The notes below the pieces were generated by a model. That model saw nothing but the letters and a program-made list of their open reading frames with translations, was not told the DNA's origin and did not search any database. The position numbers and the translations under genes are program-made. This document shows positions 44,621 to 54,618 of a DNA stretch of 64,000 bases, one piece after another (the stretch's first letter is position 1; each line of letters opens with the position of its first letter). Origin of the DNA: Sphingobacteriaceae bacterium (lineage in GTDB: Bacteria; Bacteroidota; Bacteroidia; B-17B0; Aurantibacillaceae); assembly GCA_016705695.1 (NCBI GenBank), contig JADJLA010000002.1, positions 310,001 to 374,000 on the forward strand, given 5' to 3'.

Positions 44621-45703
44621 ATGAGAAATAATCTCATTTTTATTAGCCTATGCGTTTTATTATGTAATGCCGGCTGCACTTCACATAAAGAAGAAAAGGA
44701 AGAAGAAGTTAAATTTTTGGTGACCAGTTCATTAAAAAAAGATACTCTTATTATAAGAGATTATGTTTGTCAGATTCATTCTGTGCAACATATCGAAATG
44801 AGGGCCTTAGAAAAAGGATATCTAGAAAAAATTTATGTAGATGAAGGACAATTTATAAAAAAAGGCGACATGATGTTCAAGATTATGCCGCTTATTTATA
44901 ATGCAGAATTACAAAAGTCGCAAGCCGAAGCAGATTTTGCCGAGATTGAATTTCAGAACACCAAGCAACTCTCAGAAAAAAATGTGGTATCGCCCAACGA
45001 ATTAGCATTAGTAAAAGCAAAGTTAGATAAAGCTAAAGCTGAATTATCATTAGCGCAGATTCATTTGCAATTCACTGAAATACGGGCACCTTTTGATGGT
45101 ATCATGGATCATTTTCATGTAAGATTGGGAAGTCTTATAGATGAAGGCGATTTGCTGACAACGTTATCTGATAATAGTGAAATGTGGGTGTACTTTAATG
45201 TTCCTGAATTGGAATACCTAAATTATAAAGCTCAAGTCACTGAAGAAAATTTAAAAAAAGTGAATTTACTAATGGCGAATAATCAGCCATTTAAATATCC
45301 CGGTGAGGTAACAGCCATCGAAGCGGATTTTAATAACGAAACTGGTAACATCGCTTTCAGAGCTACATTCCCAAATCCGGATAAATTATTACGTCATGGT
45401 GAAACAGGAAATATACAAATGGGCATTCCTGTAAAAGACGCAATTATTATTCCTCAAAAAGCGACCTATGAGATACTGGAAAAGAAATATGTATTCGTGG
45501 TTGATAAAGAAAACATAGTTCATTCCCGCGAAATAGTAATTGCATCTGAGATGCCTGATATCTACATTATAAAAGAAGGCTTAAAAGAAAACGAGAGAAT
45601 TCTCCTTGAAGGCATCCGTAAAGTCAAAGATGGCGATAAGATCACCTTCACTTACGAAGATCCGAAAACTGTACTTCCGAAATTAAAAGTTTACGTTGAG
45701 TAA
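44621..45703 (+). CDS. RND efflux periplasmic adaptor (membrane fusion lipoprotein)
   Basis: This 360-residue lipoprotein (lipobox NAGC, Cys about 19) has the membrane-fusion layout: barrel-sandwich half-motif (MRALEKGYLEKIYVDEGQFIKKGD), alpha-helical hairpin (QKSQAEADFAEIEFQNTKQLSEK to KAKLDKAKAELSLAQ), second half-motif (TEIRAPFDGIMDHFHVRLGSLIDEGDLL) and beta-barrel. It links the RND pump to the TolC-like channel. It begins the three-gene pump set; the permease starts 22 nt later. Substrate unknown. Confidence 0.93.
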   Translation: MRNNLIFISLCVLLCNAGCTSHKEEKEEEVKFLVTSSLKKDTLIIRDYVCQIHSVQHIEMRALEKGYLEKIYVDEGQFIKKGDMMFKIMPLIYNAELQKSQAEADFAEIEFQNTKQLSEKNVVSPNELALVKAKLDKAKAELSLAQIHLQFTEIRAPFDGIMDHFHVRLGSLIDEGDLLTTLSDNSEMWVYFNVPELEYLNYKAQVTEENLKKVNLLMANNQPFKYPGEVTAIEADFNNETGNIAFRATFPNPDKLLRHGETGNIQMGIPVKDAIIIPQKATYEILEKKYVFVVDKENIVHSREIVIASEMPDIYIIKEGLKENERILLEGIRKVKDGDKITFTYEDPKTVLPKLKVYVE

Positions 45704-45725
45704 TAAATATTTTAAATAAAAGAAC

Positions 45726-48700
45726 ATGTTCAATAAATTTATTCAAAGGCCGGTACTCGCCATCGTTATTTCGCTGGTAATTTTATTTGTGGGTGGATTG
45801 GCCATTAAAACACTGCCGACTTCTCAATTTCCTGAGGTAGCACCTCCGGTGGTGATGGTGAGCGCATCTTATCCCGGCGCAAGTGCTAAATCGTTAGCAG
45901 AGTCTGTAATCATTCCTTTAGAGCAATCCATTAATGGAGCTTGGGGCATGCGCTATATGACTTCTGATGCCACAAGTGCCGGTGAAGCAAACATTCAAGT
46001 TGTATTTGAACCGGGAACTGATATCAATCAGGCTTTAGTTCAAGTTTCCAATCGTGTTCAACAAGTAACAAACCGTTTACCAAATCTGGTACAACGGGAA
46101 GGTGTTGTAATTACACCAGTAATTCCAAGTATGTTGATGTACGTGAATCTTTATAGTAAAGACAAGAATGCGAACATGAAATACCTTTTCAATTACGCGG
46201 GTGTAAACATGGTTCCTGAATTACAGCGCATCAATGGTATAGGACAAGTAAGAATTTTAGGAAGTCGTCAATACGCTATGCGAGTATGGCTGAATCCTGA
46301 CCGCATGCGTGCTTATAATGTCTCTCCCGACGAAGTAATGGAAGCCTTGAACGATCAAAGTATCATTGGTAAAGCAGGACGTATCGGACGCGGTGATAGT
46401 AAACAAGCGGAAGCATTGGAATATGTTTTGACGTATAACGACCGCTTCAATGACCCAAGCCAATATGAAAATGTGATTATCCGCTCAAATAAAGAAGGGG
46501 AGAATTTACGTTTGAAAGATATTGCTACAGTTGCTTTAGGAAGTGAGTACTATGATATTTATTCAAGCATGAACGGAAGTCCTTCTGCCGCCTTAGTTCT
46601 TAAACAAACGTACGGGAGTAATGCCACCGAAGTAATTAAGAATGTGAAATTAAAACTCGAAGAACTGAAGAAAACGTTTCCTCCGGGAATGGAATACGAG
46701 ATCAGTTATGATGTATCTACTTTTCTTGATGCTTCTATTGAAAATGTACTTCACACATTACGCGATGCCTTTATTTTAGTAGCCCTTGTCGTATTTGTTT
46801 TCTTAGGTGATTGGCGCTCTACATTAATCCCAACTTTAGCTGTGCCAGTTTCTTTAATTGGTGCATTCTTCTTCATGCAGCTTTTTGGCTTAAGTATCAA
46901 CATGGTTACTTTATTCTCGTTAGTATTAGCAATTGGTATTGTAGTTGATAACGCCATCGTCGTCGTCGAGGCCGTGCACGCAAAAATGGAACTGGAAAAT
47001 TTGTCTCCATACAATGCGGTACGTAAAGTTATTGGTGAGATTAGCGGTGCGATTATTGCCATCACATTAGTAATGGTATCGGTATTTGTTCCTGTATCTT
47101 TCATGTCCGGTCCGGTTGGAACATTCTATAGGCAATTCTCTATAACCATGGCGGCTTCCATTATTCTCTCAGGTGTTGTTGCCTTAACTGTTACGCCTGT
47201 ATTATGTGCGATGATATTAAAGAATAATCACGGAATACCGAAGAAGCAGAATTTTTTCACAAAAATAATTGATGGGTTTAACCGTTGGTTCGATAAAGTA
47301 ACAGCGCGCTATGTGAATTTGCTTAGAAAAATGGCGCACAGGAAATTATTAACTTGGGGCTTAACAGCATTCTTTATTGGAGGAATTGTTTTGATAAGTA
47401 ATAATTTACCTTCAGGTTTTATTCCGAGCGAAGACCAGGGAATGTTGTATGCAATTATTCAAACACCTCCGGGTTCAACATTAGAAAGAACAAATGATCT
47501 TTCAGAGAAATTAGTAAAACTAATCAATGAAGTTGAGGGTATAAAATCCGTTTCATCCATCGCAGGTTATGAAGTATTAACAGAAGGTCGTGGTTCAAAT
47601 GCCGGAACTTGTTTAATTAACTTAAAACCTTGGTCGGAAAGAAAACACACTGTTGTTGAGATCATCGAAGAATTAGAGGTGAAAGCGAAATCTATTCCAG
47701 GTGCAACCATTGAATTCTTCGATCCTCCGGCTGTTCCCGGTTTCGGTGCAGCAGGTGGTTTCGCTTTACAGTTGTTAGATAAAACAAATACTGGTGATCT
47801 GTTGCAATTAGAAAAAGTGACAAACGAATTCATTGGTAAATTAAAAGCAAGAAAAGAATTGACAGGTTTGTTCACTTTCTTTAGTGCTAATTATCCACAG
47901 TACGAAATCGAATTCGATAACCAGTCTGCCATGCAAAAAGGTGTTACGCTCGGTAACGCTATGAATACACTATCGATTTTTGTAGGAAGTACTTATGAGT
48001 TAGGCTTCATTAAATACCAAAGGTTTTTTAAAGTCTTCGTTCAGGCTTCTCCTGAATACAGAAAATTACCAACGGATATTATGAATTTATATGTGAAGAA
48101 CAACCGCGATGAGATGGTACCGTTCTCTGCTTTTATGAAAATCAAAAAGAAGCAAGGTGCCAATGAAATTAACCGTTACAACATGTACAATACTGCGGGA
48201 ATCAGAGGTGGACCTGCTACAGGTTTTAGCAGCGGTGAAGCAATTGACGCTGTAAAAGAAGTTGCTAAAACTTTACCAAATGGTTTTGATATCGATTGGG
48301 CTGCCTTATCATATGACGAAACACGTCGCGGAAATGAATCTATTTGGATTTTCCTTATTGTATTGATCTTCGTTTATTTTGTGTTAGCGGGACAATATGA
48401 AAGTTTTATTATTCCTTTAGCCGTTATCTTCTCATTACCTGCCGGGGTTTTTGGCTCATTTTTATTAATTAAAATGATGGGATTAGCGAATGACATCTAC
48501 GCCCAGGTTGGAATGGTAATGCTCGTTGGATTACTGGGGAAGAATGCCGTATTGATTGTAGAATTCGCAGTGCAGAAACATCGCGAAGGCGCTACTATTT
48601 TAGAGGCAGCGATCGAAGGTTCTAAAGTCCGTTTCCGTCCAATCTTAATGACATCCTTTGCGTTCATTGCAGGATTAATTCCCTTAGTTCTTGCACATGG

Positions 48701-48935
48701 CGCCGGAGCTATAGGTAACAGAACCATTGGTGGATCTGCATTAGGCGGTATGTTATTCGGAACCATATTCGGGGTTATCATTATCCCCGGCTTGTATTTT
48801 ATTTTTGGTTCTATTGCAGCAGGACGTAAATTAATTAAGAATGAAGATGAAAGTTCTTTAACAGATGACATTGTTCATCAAATTGATGATTTTCCACAAA
48901 CTCCAGAAAACGAAAACAATGAAGACAATAAATAA
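45726..48935 (+). CDS. RND multidrug efflux permease (HAE1 family)
   Basis: This 1069-residue inner-membrane proton antiporter has 12 helices and two large periplasmic loops. Family motifs: FIQRPVLAIVISLVILFVGGLA at the start, LAIGIVVDNAIVVVEAVHAKM in helix 4, PVSFMSGPVGTFYRQFSIT, and LVGLLGKNAVLIVEFA in helix 10 with the proton-relay Lys. The helix-4 pair is Asp-Asn rather than the Asp-Asp of AcrB. It likely exports amphiphilic compounds. Its end overlaps the outer-membrane channel gene by 17 nt. Confidence 0.96.
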   Translation: MFNKFIQRPVLAIVISLVILFVGGLAIKTLPTSQFPEVAPPVVMVSASYPGASAKSLAESVIIPLEQSINGAWGMRYMTSDATSAGEANIQVVFEPGTDINQALVQVSNRVQQVTNRLPNLVQREGVVITPVIPSMLMYVNLYSKDKNANMKYLFNYAGVNMVPELQRINGIGQVRILGSRQYAMRVWLNPDRMRAYNVSPDEVMEALNDQSIIGKAGRIGRGDSKQAEALEYVLTYNDRFNDPSQYENVIIRSNKEGENLRLKDIATVALGSEYYDIYSSMNGSPSAALVLKQTYGSNATEVIKNVKLKLEELKKTFPPGMEYEISYDVSTFLDASIENVLHTLRDAFILVALVVFVFLGDWRSTLIPTLAVPVSLIGAFFFMQLFGLSINMVTLFSLVLAIGIVVDNAIVVVEAVHAKMELENLSPYNAVRKVIGEISGAIIAITLVMVSVFVPVSFMSGPVGTFYRQFSITMAASIILSGVVALTVTPVLCAMILKNNHGIPKKQNFFTKIIDGFNRWFDKVTARYVNLLRKMAHRKLLTWGLTAFFIGGIVLISNNLPSGFIPSEDQGMLYAIIQTPPGSTLERTNDLSEKLVKLINEVEGIKSVSSIAGYEVLTEGRGSNAGTCLINLKPWSERKHTVVEIIEELEVKAKSIPGATIEFFDPPAVPGFGAAGGFALQLLDKTNTGDLLQLEKVTNEFIGKLKARKELTGLFTFFSANYPQYEIEFDNQSAMQKGVTLGNAMNTLSIFVGSTYELGFIKYQRFFKVFVQASPEYRKLPTDIMNLYVKNNRDEMVPFSAFMKIKKKQGANEINRYNMYNTAGIRGGPATGFSSGEAIDAVKEVAKTLPNGFDIDWAALSYDETRRGNESIWIFLIVLIFVYFVLAGQYESFIIPLAVIFSLPAGVFGSFLLIKMMGLANDIYAQVGMVMLVGLLGKNAVLIVEFAVQKHREGATILEAAIEGSKVRFRPILMTSFAFIAGLIPLVLAHGAGAIGNRTIGGSALGGMLFGTIFGVIIIPGLYFIFGSIAAGRKLIKNEDESSLTDDIVHQIDDFPQTPENENNEDNK

Positions 48936-50358
48936 AAATACCGTTATTAAATATTTAGGGATAATTCTTATTTCTCTTTTTACAGGCTGTAAGGTTCCTG
49001 CATGGCTTCAGAAAACAGAGAGTAAAGTAGTTCCTTCGGCCTATGGTGATTCGAAAGATACCTTGAACACGGCAAGAATAGAGTGGAAAACATTTTTCAA
49101 AGATTCTAATCTAGTTGCGCTTATCGAATCCGCGCTTAATAAAAATCAGGAATTGAATATTACTTTACAGGAAATATACATTGCGCAAAATGAAGTAAGG
49201 GCAAAAAAAGGTGCATACTTGCCTTTTGTCGGCGCTGGTGCTGATGCGGGAATTGATAAAGTAGGAAGATATACAAGTCAGGGAGCCAATGATGCAAACA
49301 CACAAATTATGCCTGGAAAAGAATTTCCTGAACCTTTACCAAATTATAAGATTGGCCTTACCGCTTCATGGGAAATTGATATTTGGAAAAAACTCCGTAA
49401 CTCTAAAAAAGCTGCGTTGAATAGATATTTTTCCTCCGTAGAGGGAAAGAACTTTATGGTAACGAAGCTTATTTCTGAGATAGCGAAATCTTACTACGAA
49501 CTAATGGCTTTGGATAATCAATTAGAGTTTTTAAACAAGAATATTGAAATTCAACAAAGCGCTTTAGAGATTGTAAAGCTTGAGAAAATGGCAGCAAGGG
49601 TTACTGAATTAGCAGTTCGTAAGTTTGAGGCAGAATTATTCAAAAACCAGAGTCATCAGTATTATTTGATGCAGAAAATAACCGAAACTGAAAACAGAAT
49701 TAATTTTATTGTTGGAAGATTTCCTCAACAGGTTAAGCGTAATTCAAAAGGCTTTGTTAATTTAATTCCTGATACTATTCACGCCGGAATTCCATCGCAA
49801 TTATTAGCAAACCGCCCTGACATCAAACAAGCTGAACAATCCTTACTGGCAGCTAAATTAGATATTAAGGTAGCGAAGGCTGAATTTTATCCCTCATTTA
49901 GAATAAAGGCTGGTGCGGGTTATCAATCATTCAATCCCAAATATTTAATTCAAACACCACAATCTCTACTATTTTCTTTGGCAGGAGAATTGGTGGCGCC
50001 GTTAATTAATAGAAATGCCATAAAGGCCGAGTTCTATTCTGCTAATTCAAAACAAGTTCAGGCGGTTTATAATTATGAACGCACGATCCTGAACGCATAC
50101 TTAGAAGTAACGAATCAAATATCAAACATTAGCAACCTCGAGAAAAGCTATGAACTGAAAACAAAACAAGTGGAGGCACTTACCCAATCAATAGAAATTT
50201 CAACTGGTTTGTTTAAATCCGCAAGAGCAGATTATATGGAAGTTCTATTAACTCAACGAGATGCTTTAGAATCTAAATTTGAATTGATAGAAACCAAACA
50301 ACAACAACTAAATGCAATGGTTAGTTTATATCAGGCCTTAGGTGGTGGATGGTATTAG
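48919..50358 (+). CDS. TolC-like outer membrane efflux lipoprotein
   Basis: This 479-residue outer-membrane channel component has a lipoprotein signal (lipobox FTGC, followed by KVPAWLQ). Two tandem TolC-type repeats follow, with long helices (SALNKNQELNITLQEIYIAQNEV; LAAKLDIKVAKAEFYPSFRIKAGAGY; then SIEISTGLFKSARADYMEVLLTQRDALESKFELIE). I chose the ATG at 48919, which starts a proper signal peptide; the earlier in-frame start at 48865 lies inside the permease gene. It completes the tripartite pump. Confidence 0.93.
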   Translation: MKTINKNTVIKYLGIILISLFTGCKVPAWLQKTESKVVPSAYGDSKDTLNTARIEWKTFFKDSNLVALIESALNKNQELNITLQEIYIAQNEVRAKKGAYLPFVGAGADAGIDKVGRYTSQGANDANTQIMPGKEFPEPLPNYKIGLTASWEIDIWKKLRNSKKAALNRYFSSVEGKNFMVTKLISEIAKSYYELMALDNQLEFLNKNIEIQQSALEIVKLEKMAARVTELAVRKFEAELFKNQSHQYYLMQKITETENRINFIVGRFPQQVKRNSKGFVNLIPDTIHAGIPSQLLANRPDIKQAEQSLLAAKLDIKVAKAEFYPSFRIKAGAGYQSFNPKYLIQTPQSLLFSLAGELVAPLINRNAIKAEFYSANSKQVQAVYNYERTILNAYLEVTNQISNISNLEKSYELKTKQVEALTQSIEISTGLFKSARADYMEVLLTQRDALESKFELIETKQQQLNAMVSLYQALGGGWY

Positions 50359-50432
50359 ATTTTTATTAAATTATTAGGCTTTCCATTTAAAATCCTGGAA
50401 TTTGACCATTTTATTAATATTACCGAAAAAAA

Positions 50433-50517
50433 TAAGCCACCAGAATTTGGTGGCTTTTAATTACGAGGTTTCCAGTTTGAACCTCTTTTTGTATTCTTTG
50501 TGTCTTTCCGACACAAT

Positions 50518-50523
<6 letters not shown>
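50433..50523. repeat. Right copy of direct repeat: 3' flank of the initiator tRNA gene
   Basis: The partner of 43723-43818. It contains a terminator-like hairpin (50434-50456), then 38 bases identical to the left copy (50477-50514), and runs into the tRNA 3' end (TTGGTAG, complement of CTACCA). The 6.7 kb between copies hold the RND efflux operon and small ORFs. Confidence 0.82.
50434..50456. terminator. Terminator hairpin between the efflux operon and the tRNA
   Basis: Stem AAGCCACCA / TGGTGGCTT with a 5-nt loop and A/T runs on either side. It is 76 nt past the TolC-like stop and on the 3' side of the reverse-strand tRNA, so it may serve both. Confidence 0.75.
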
Positions 50524-50592
<69 letters not shown>

Positions 50593-50816
50593 CTATATCT
50601 TTGATCTTAAATCTTCAATTTGGGTGTGCAAATATACAATTAGATTAAGCCCTAACCAAATTTTACTTATTAACAACATAAAATGCGCTGGAAGCCTTGA
50701 TTTTAAAGGGAACTTAGGTCTTTCCTCTTTATCAATAAACGCTCGTTCCAAACCCTAGATGAGCAGTAAAATACCAAAGATTTTAATTTTTATAGGTAAC
50801 TTAGAACGCGCTAGAT

Positions 50817-51701
50817 ATGACAAATAATACACACAGAGCAGGATTCGTAAACATTATAGGTTGTCCTAATGTTGGAAAATCAACACTTATGAATGCCCTA
50901 GTAGGCGAAAAACTAAGTATTATCACTTCCAAAGCTCAAACAACCCGTCATAGAATTATGGGTATTGTTAGCGGACCCAATCATCAAATTGTGTTCAGCG
51001 ATACGCCCGGAATTTTAAAGCCCAACTACAAATTGCAAGAAAAAATGATGCAGTTTGTGATCAGTGCTTTTGATGATGCCGATGTGTTTTTAGTGATCAC
51101 CGATGTATTTGAAGATATTGAATTGGATCCAACCTATTTGGAAAAATTAAAACTCACAAAAACTCCTGTTCTTTTATTGATCAATAAAATTGATGCGGCT
51201 CCTTCGGAGAAGCTGGAAGAAAAAGGAAAGAAGTGGAGAGAGTTATTACCAAATGCGGAACTCATGTACATATCTGCACTTGAAAAAATGAATTTGGATA
51301 AAGTCATGAAACGTATTGTTGCTCTTTTACCCGAAGGCGAAGCATTTTATGATAAGGAGCAGCTTACCGATAAGAACGAACGTTTTTTTGTAAGCGAGAT
51401 CATTCGCGAAAAAATATTATTGAACTACCGAAAAGAAATTCCGTACAGCGTTGAGATAAACGTGAATTCATTTAAAGATGAAGAGACCATCGTAAAAATT
51501 CAAGCCGATATATTAGTAGAACGCGATAGTCAAAAAGGAATTATTATTGGCAACAAAGGCTCCGCTCTTAAAAAAGTAGGCGAACAATCGCGAAAAGAGT
51601 GCGAGAAATTTTTTGGGAAGAAAGTTTATCTCGAACTATTTGTAAAGGTGGATAAGGACTGGAGAAATAACGACCTAAGGTTAAAGAATTTTGGGTATTA
51701 A
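50817..51701 (+). CDS. era: GTPase Era
   Basis: Era binds GTP and the 3' end of 16S rRNA during 30S assembly. The 294-residue product has the G1 motif GCPNVGKST, G3 DTPG, and NKID. A C-terminal KH domain has GIIIGNKGSALKKVGEQSR, with Gly-rich loop. Length and order are typical. It follows the tRNA region as a monocistronic-looking gene and precedes a repeat-rich gap. Confidence 0.97.
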   Translation: MTNNTHRAGFVNIIGCPNVGKSTLMNALVGEKLSIITSKAQTTRHRIMGIVSGPNHQIVFSDTPGILKPNYKLQEKMMQFVISAFDDADVFLVITDVFEDIELDPTYLEKLKLTKTPVLLLINKIDAAPSEKLEEKGKKWRELLPNAELMYISALEKMNLDKVMKRIVALLPEGEAFYDKEQLTDKNERFFVSEIIREKILLNYRKEIPYSVEINVNSFKDEETIVKIQADILVERDSQKGIIIGNKGSALKKVGEQSRKECEKFFGKKVYLELFVKVDKDWRNNDLRLKNFGY

Positions 51702-51706
51702 CCAAT

Positions 51707-52040
51707 TTAGAGGCAGAAACCGCAGAGGCATCTTCGATGCACGCAGAGGTAAGCGCAGAGGTCGCAGAGCAAAACTAACCGCATAAAACACAGAACGCAG
51801 AGGCACCTTCGGTGCTATAGAGTTACAAACCCAAAATGCGTAGATATTTCTAAACAACGATTTTCCAAACGCCTTTCAAAGCACCATCTTTCTTTGAATA
51901 CAAATCTTCCTACGAAGACGCGTGCGCGGGCCTGGCGCTTCGCGCTAGGGGCGTGGCCCGTGCGGAGTCCCGATAGCTATCGGGATGAAGCGCCTTGATT
52001 TCTTTTGTTACTTTTCCTCATCAAGGAAGAAAAGTAAAGA
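51707..52040. repeat. Intergenic repeat block after era (GCAGAGG words and GC-rich hairpin)
   Basis: Between 51702 and 52078 there is no gene. 51707-51830 starts with TTAGAGGCAGAAACC and repeats CGCAGAGG-like words (GCAGAGGCATCTTCGATGC, then GCAGAGGCACCTTCGGTGC). 51918-51990 is unusually GC-rich with self-complementary stretches (GGCGCTTCGCGC, and CCCGATAGCTATCGGG). It looks like accumulated non-coding repeats, not a gene. Confidence 0.7.
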
Positions 52041-52078
52041 ACTATTACTTGTCACTTTTCAAAAAAGGTGTCGCGCCC

Positions 52079-52807
52079 TTAAAACTTATATCCAATATTT
52101 AATTCAAGCTTTGTGATCATCGCATCTTCATGCTTACTATTACTGACACTCGCTGGTCCAAGATTAAGATCGAGCCACGGAGTTTCTCCGTGGCTTCGGT
52201 ATACTGGATTAAATGCTATACCACCAATTCCTGCTACCAACGAAATATTTAAATTTTTAACGGGCTTCAAAAGCAAACCAATTTTTAACATCGTGGTATA
52301 TTGATAACCAACATATGATGATTTAGTCACTTTGTAAATCGGAGTCTGCCATCCCAATCCTACAGATGAATAACCCACTATCGTTTCTTTTATATTAGAA
52401 TAATTAAATGCGCCATGCTCAAAAGAAGGTGCCATAAAAAACACTGCCTTTTTGTTAGAAAAATTACCTTTTCCGAAATATACATTAAGGTCAACGCCAT
52501 AACTATATTTCACTGCCTTATTATAGTTTTCCGGTTCAGTTTGAGAAAGGCCTTTTGCAAAAGGAATACGAATCCCCAAATATCCTTTTGCAAAAATATA
52601 TTCATAACTAAAAGCTAACGTAGGAAATCTTAGTTGTACAAGATTCATAGAAATAAAATGACGAGTAGAATCTACATCTTCTTTAATAAAATTCCGGAAA
52701 GCACCGCTCCTACCTTTGAGACCAAATGTTGTGATAAAGAAACAAATAAGTATTAAAGTTGTTTTTTTAGTAGTAATTCGGTTTAGTATCTCAGTTATCT
52801 TTTTCAT
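52079..52807 (-). CDS. Hypothetical outer-membrane-like protein (242 aa)
   Basis: This 242-residue protein has an N-terminal signal segment (TTLILICFFITTFGLKG) followed by alternating strands (SMNLVQLRFPTLAFSYEYIF, GYLGIRIPFAKGL, VKYSYGVDLNVYFGKG) and a final aromatic strand (TKLELNIGYKF). This is the usual look of a small Bacteroidota outer-membrane barrel with terminal Phe. No family is recognised. It stands alone between repeat regions. Confidence 0.7.
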   Translation of the reverse strand: MKKITEILNRITTKKTTLILICFFITTFGLKGRSGAFRNFIKEDVDSTRHFISMNLVQLRFPTLAFSYEYIFAKGYLGIRIPFAKGLSQTEPENYNKAVKYSYGVDLNVYFGKGNFSNKKAVFFMAPSFEHGAFNYSNIKETIVGYSSVGLGWQTPIYKVTKSSYVGYQYTTMLKIGLLLKPVKNLNISLVAGIGGIAFNPVYRSHGETPWLDLNLGPASVSNSKHEDAMITKLELNIGYKF

Positions 52808-53036
52808 GATAATTTTGTTTTGGTATACATTCTTAATTCAAAACAAAGTTAGTTCAGGATAACTCACGTAAAAAACGGAAAGGCGCATGTGAAAAATACT
52901 ACCAAGCAAAAACCGCTTATATACCTGGCAAATGCTCATTTTAACATTTCAATTATTGAATTTCGCAAATGGGATTTGAAAACGGCAGATTTTGCGAAAA
53001 ATAGTTGGGTTTTTAGAGGCAAGCTTAGGATAAATT

Positions 53037-53166
53037 TAACCACTGAGGAACATAGAGTCCCGATATTTATCGGGATCATAGAGTTTCACGGAGAAAATCT
53101 GTGTTTAATTAAGCGGCTAGTGAGCTCTATGTAACTCTATGCAAACCTCCGTGTGCTCCGTGGTTA
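53037..53166. repeat. Self-complementary CACGGAG-word repeat element
   Basis: It opens with TAACCACTGAGGAACATAGAG and closes with the near complement (CTCTATG, then CCTCCGTG, CTCCGTGGTTA). Inside is CCCGATATTTATCGGG. It lies in the 365-nt gap between the barrel protein and the hydrolase. A short forward ORF across it is best read as chance. Confidence 0.65.
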
Positions 53167-53172
53167 AAAAAA

Positions 53173-54168
53173 CTACTGTTTCAAAAATTTAATTAAGCCT
53201 TTCATGTAAACCTCCTGATCATCCCACATACACATATGACTTCCATTTGTACATAATAAAAAATAAGATCCCGGAATTTGTTGACTCATCCAATCCATGT
53301 ATTTCGGATCCATGGTATCATATGTTGCACCAATAACCAAAGTTGGGATCTTTATTTTTTTCAATTCTTTACTTACATCCCAATTAGTCAACTTACCCGC
53401 AATTCCAAATTCGCTGGGCCCTTGCATAATGGTGTACAATTCACTATTTATTTTATCAAACGAACGCTTCACCGGCTCAGGATATTCCGGTAACCTACAA
53501 ATATGTTTCATGTAAAAGTTTGGAAGCAATAATTCCATATAGCGAGGATTCGAAAAATCTTTTCTTTTCTCAATGGCATTAATGCTATCTAAAACAACTT
53601 TATCCATTTGTTTTGATAGAACATCGTCAGCATATTTTCCGTATAAAGGACAACTGGCCATCATGTTCGAAATAATAAGGCCTTTCATGTTATCCTGATA
53701 TTTCAACGCATACTCCATGGCCACAATTCCACCCCACGAATGGCCGAGTAAATAAAAATTGTTCTTATCTAAATTTAATGCTTTGCGTAGTTGTTCTACT
53801 TCATCCACGTACCTATCCAAATCATATAAAGAAGTATCCTTTGGGTTATCCGAATTTCCGCAAGCCAATTGATCGTAATAAATAAATTCAATGCCTTCTT
53901 TAGGCAAAAAACTCTCAAAGCATTCAAAATACTCGTGCGTACAACCGGGGCCGCCATTTAACAATAACACTTTTATTTTTGGATTATTACCAATGCGTTT
54001 GGTCCAAACTTTAAAAACACCTTTTGGCGTTTGAATAGGAATTACTTTTATTCCTCCGCTTTGAATACCGGCTTCGATGGGTTCGTAATAGGAAACATCA
54101 TCTTTGGAAGGGACATTGCATGAAGCGAATGCGATGGTGAATGAGAGTATAAAAAGAAGGTTTTTCAT
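53173..54168 (-). CDS. Proline iminopeptidase-like alpha/beta hydrolase lipoprotein
   Basis: This 331-residue alpha/beta hydrolase has a lipoprotein signal (lipobox FASC). LLNGGPGCTHEYFE is the oxyanion HGGPG-like motif, YYDQLACGNSDNP follows, and GHSWGGIVAMEYA is the nucleophile elbow. GATYDTMDPKYM carries the Asp, and NGSHMCMWDD the His of the triad. Family members cleave N-terminal proline from peptides. I chose the ATG at 54168, which begins the signal peptide, rather than 54207. The lipid anchor puts it on the periplasmic side. Confidence 0.88.
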   Translation of the reverse strand: MKNLLFILSFTIAFASCNVPSKDDVSYYEPIEAGIQSGGIKVIPIQTPKGVFKVWTKRIGNNPKIKVLLLNGGPGCTHEYFECFESFLPKEGIEFIYYDQLACGNSDNPKDTSLYDLDRYVDEVEQLRKALNLDKNNFYLLGHSWGGIVAMEYALKYQDNMKGLIISNMMASCPLYGKYADDVLSKQMDKVVLDSINAIEKRKDFSNPRYMELLLPNFYMKHICRLPEYPEPVKRSFDKINSELYTIMQGPSEFGIAGKLTNWDVSKELKKIKIPTLVIGATYDTMDPKYMDWMSQQIPGSYFLLCTNGSHMCMWDDQEVYMKGLIKFLKQ

Positions 54169-54299
54169 TAGTTCAAAGATAGACCTTTTAAGAAACCTAC
54201 GATACATCGTAGGTTTTCATTCAGAAAAAGCGGAAAAAAACTTATATTTGAGTATGTTAAAGTTTGGAACACGGGTTCGATTCCGGGTAAGAGTTACAA

Positions 54300-54526
54300 A
54301 AGTAAGTTTATTAAGGAGTAGAACCTTATATCATTCAACTAAGAACCGAGACATTCTAATTAATAGTGAAGGTAGAGAAATCTCTGTTTCTGGAATTGAA
54401 AAATTAGAAGAAGAATTAATGGTTTATAATTTGGAAGTTGAGAAAACACACAATTATTTTGTTACAAAAAACAGAGTCCTTGTTCACAATAAAAAAGTGG
54501 TTCGCAAGAATAGATCTAGGAGGTAA
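54300..54526 (+). pseudogene. Remnant of a polymorphic-toxin Hint (intein-like) domain
   Basis: The frame ends with VYNLEVEKTHNYFVTKNRVLVHN (54425-54490), the C-terminal block of Hint domains that separate the toxin tip in RHS-type polymorphic toxins. The preceding residues (REISVSGIEKLEEE) fit a Hint strand, but the N-terminal Cys block and any toxin core are missing, and the reading frame runs out of the neighbouring hydrolase promoter region. It is a fragment. Confidence 0.65.
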
Positions 54527-54581
54527 AATGATCTTTGGATATAAGAGCATGGGAGAGGATCAAATCCCAGGACTCTATTCT

Positions 54582-54618
54582 GTTGGGGTGATTCGAACAC
54601 CCGACCTTTGGGTTATGA
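54582..54618 (-). pseudogene. Fragment of the initiator tRNA-fMet gene
   Basis: Thirty-five bases (about 54584-54618) match the T arm through the anticodon loop of the tRNA at 50530-50564 exactly. The 5' half and acceptor stem are missing, so this cannot be a working tRNA. Confidence 0.8.

Noticed and set aside
52889..53134. Forward 81-codon open frame
   Set aside because: It covers the CACGGAG-word repeat element, has no family and is better explained as chance.
54270..54305. Second tRNA fragment (GGTTCGATTCC with flanks)
   Set aside because: It resembles a T arm, but only about 25 nt fit and no acceptor or anticodon can be paired. Too short to call.
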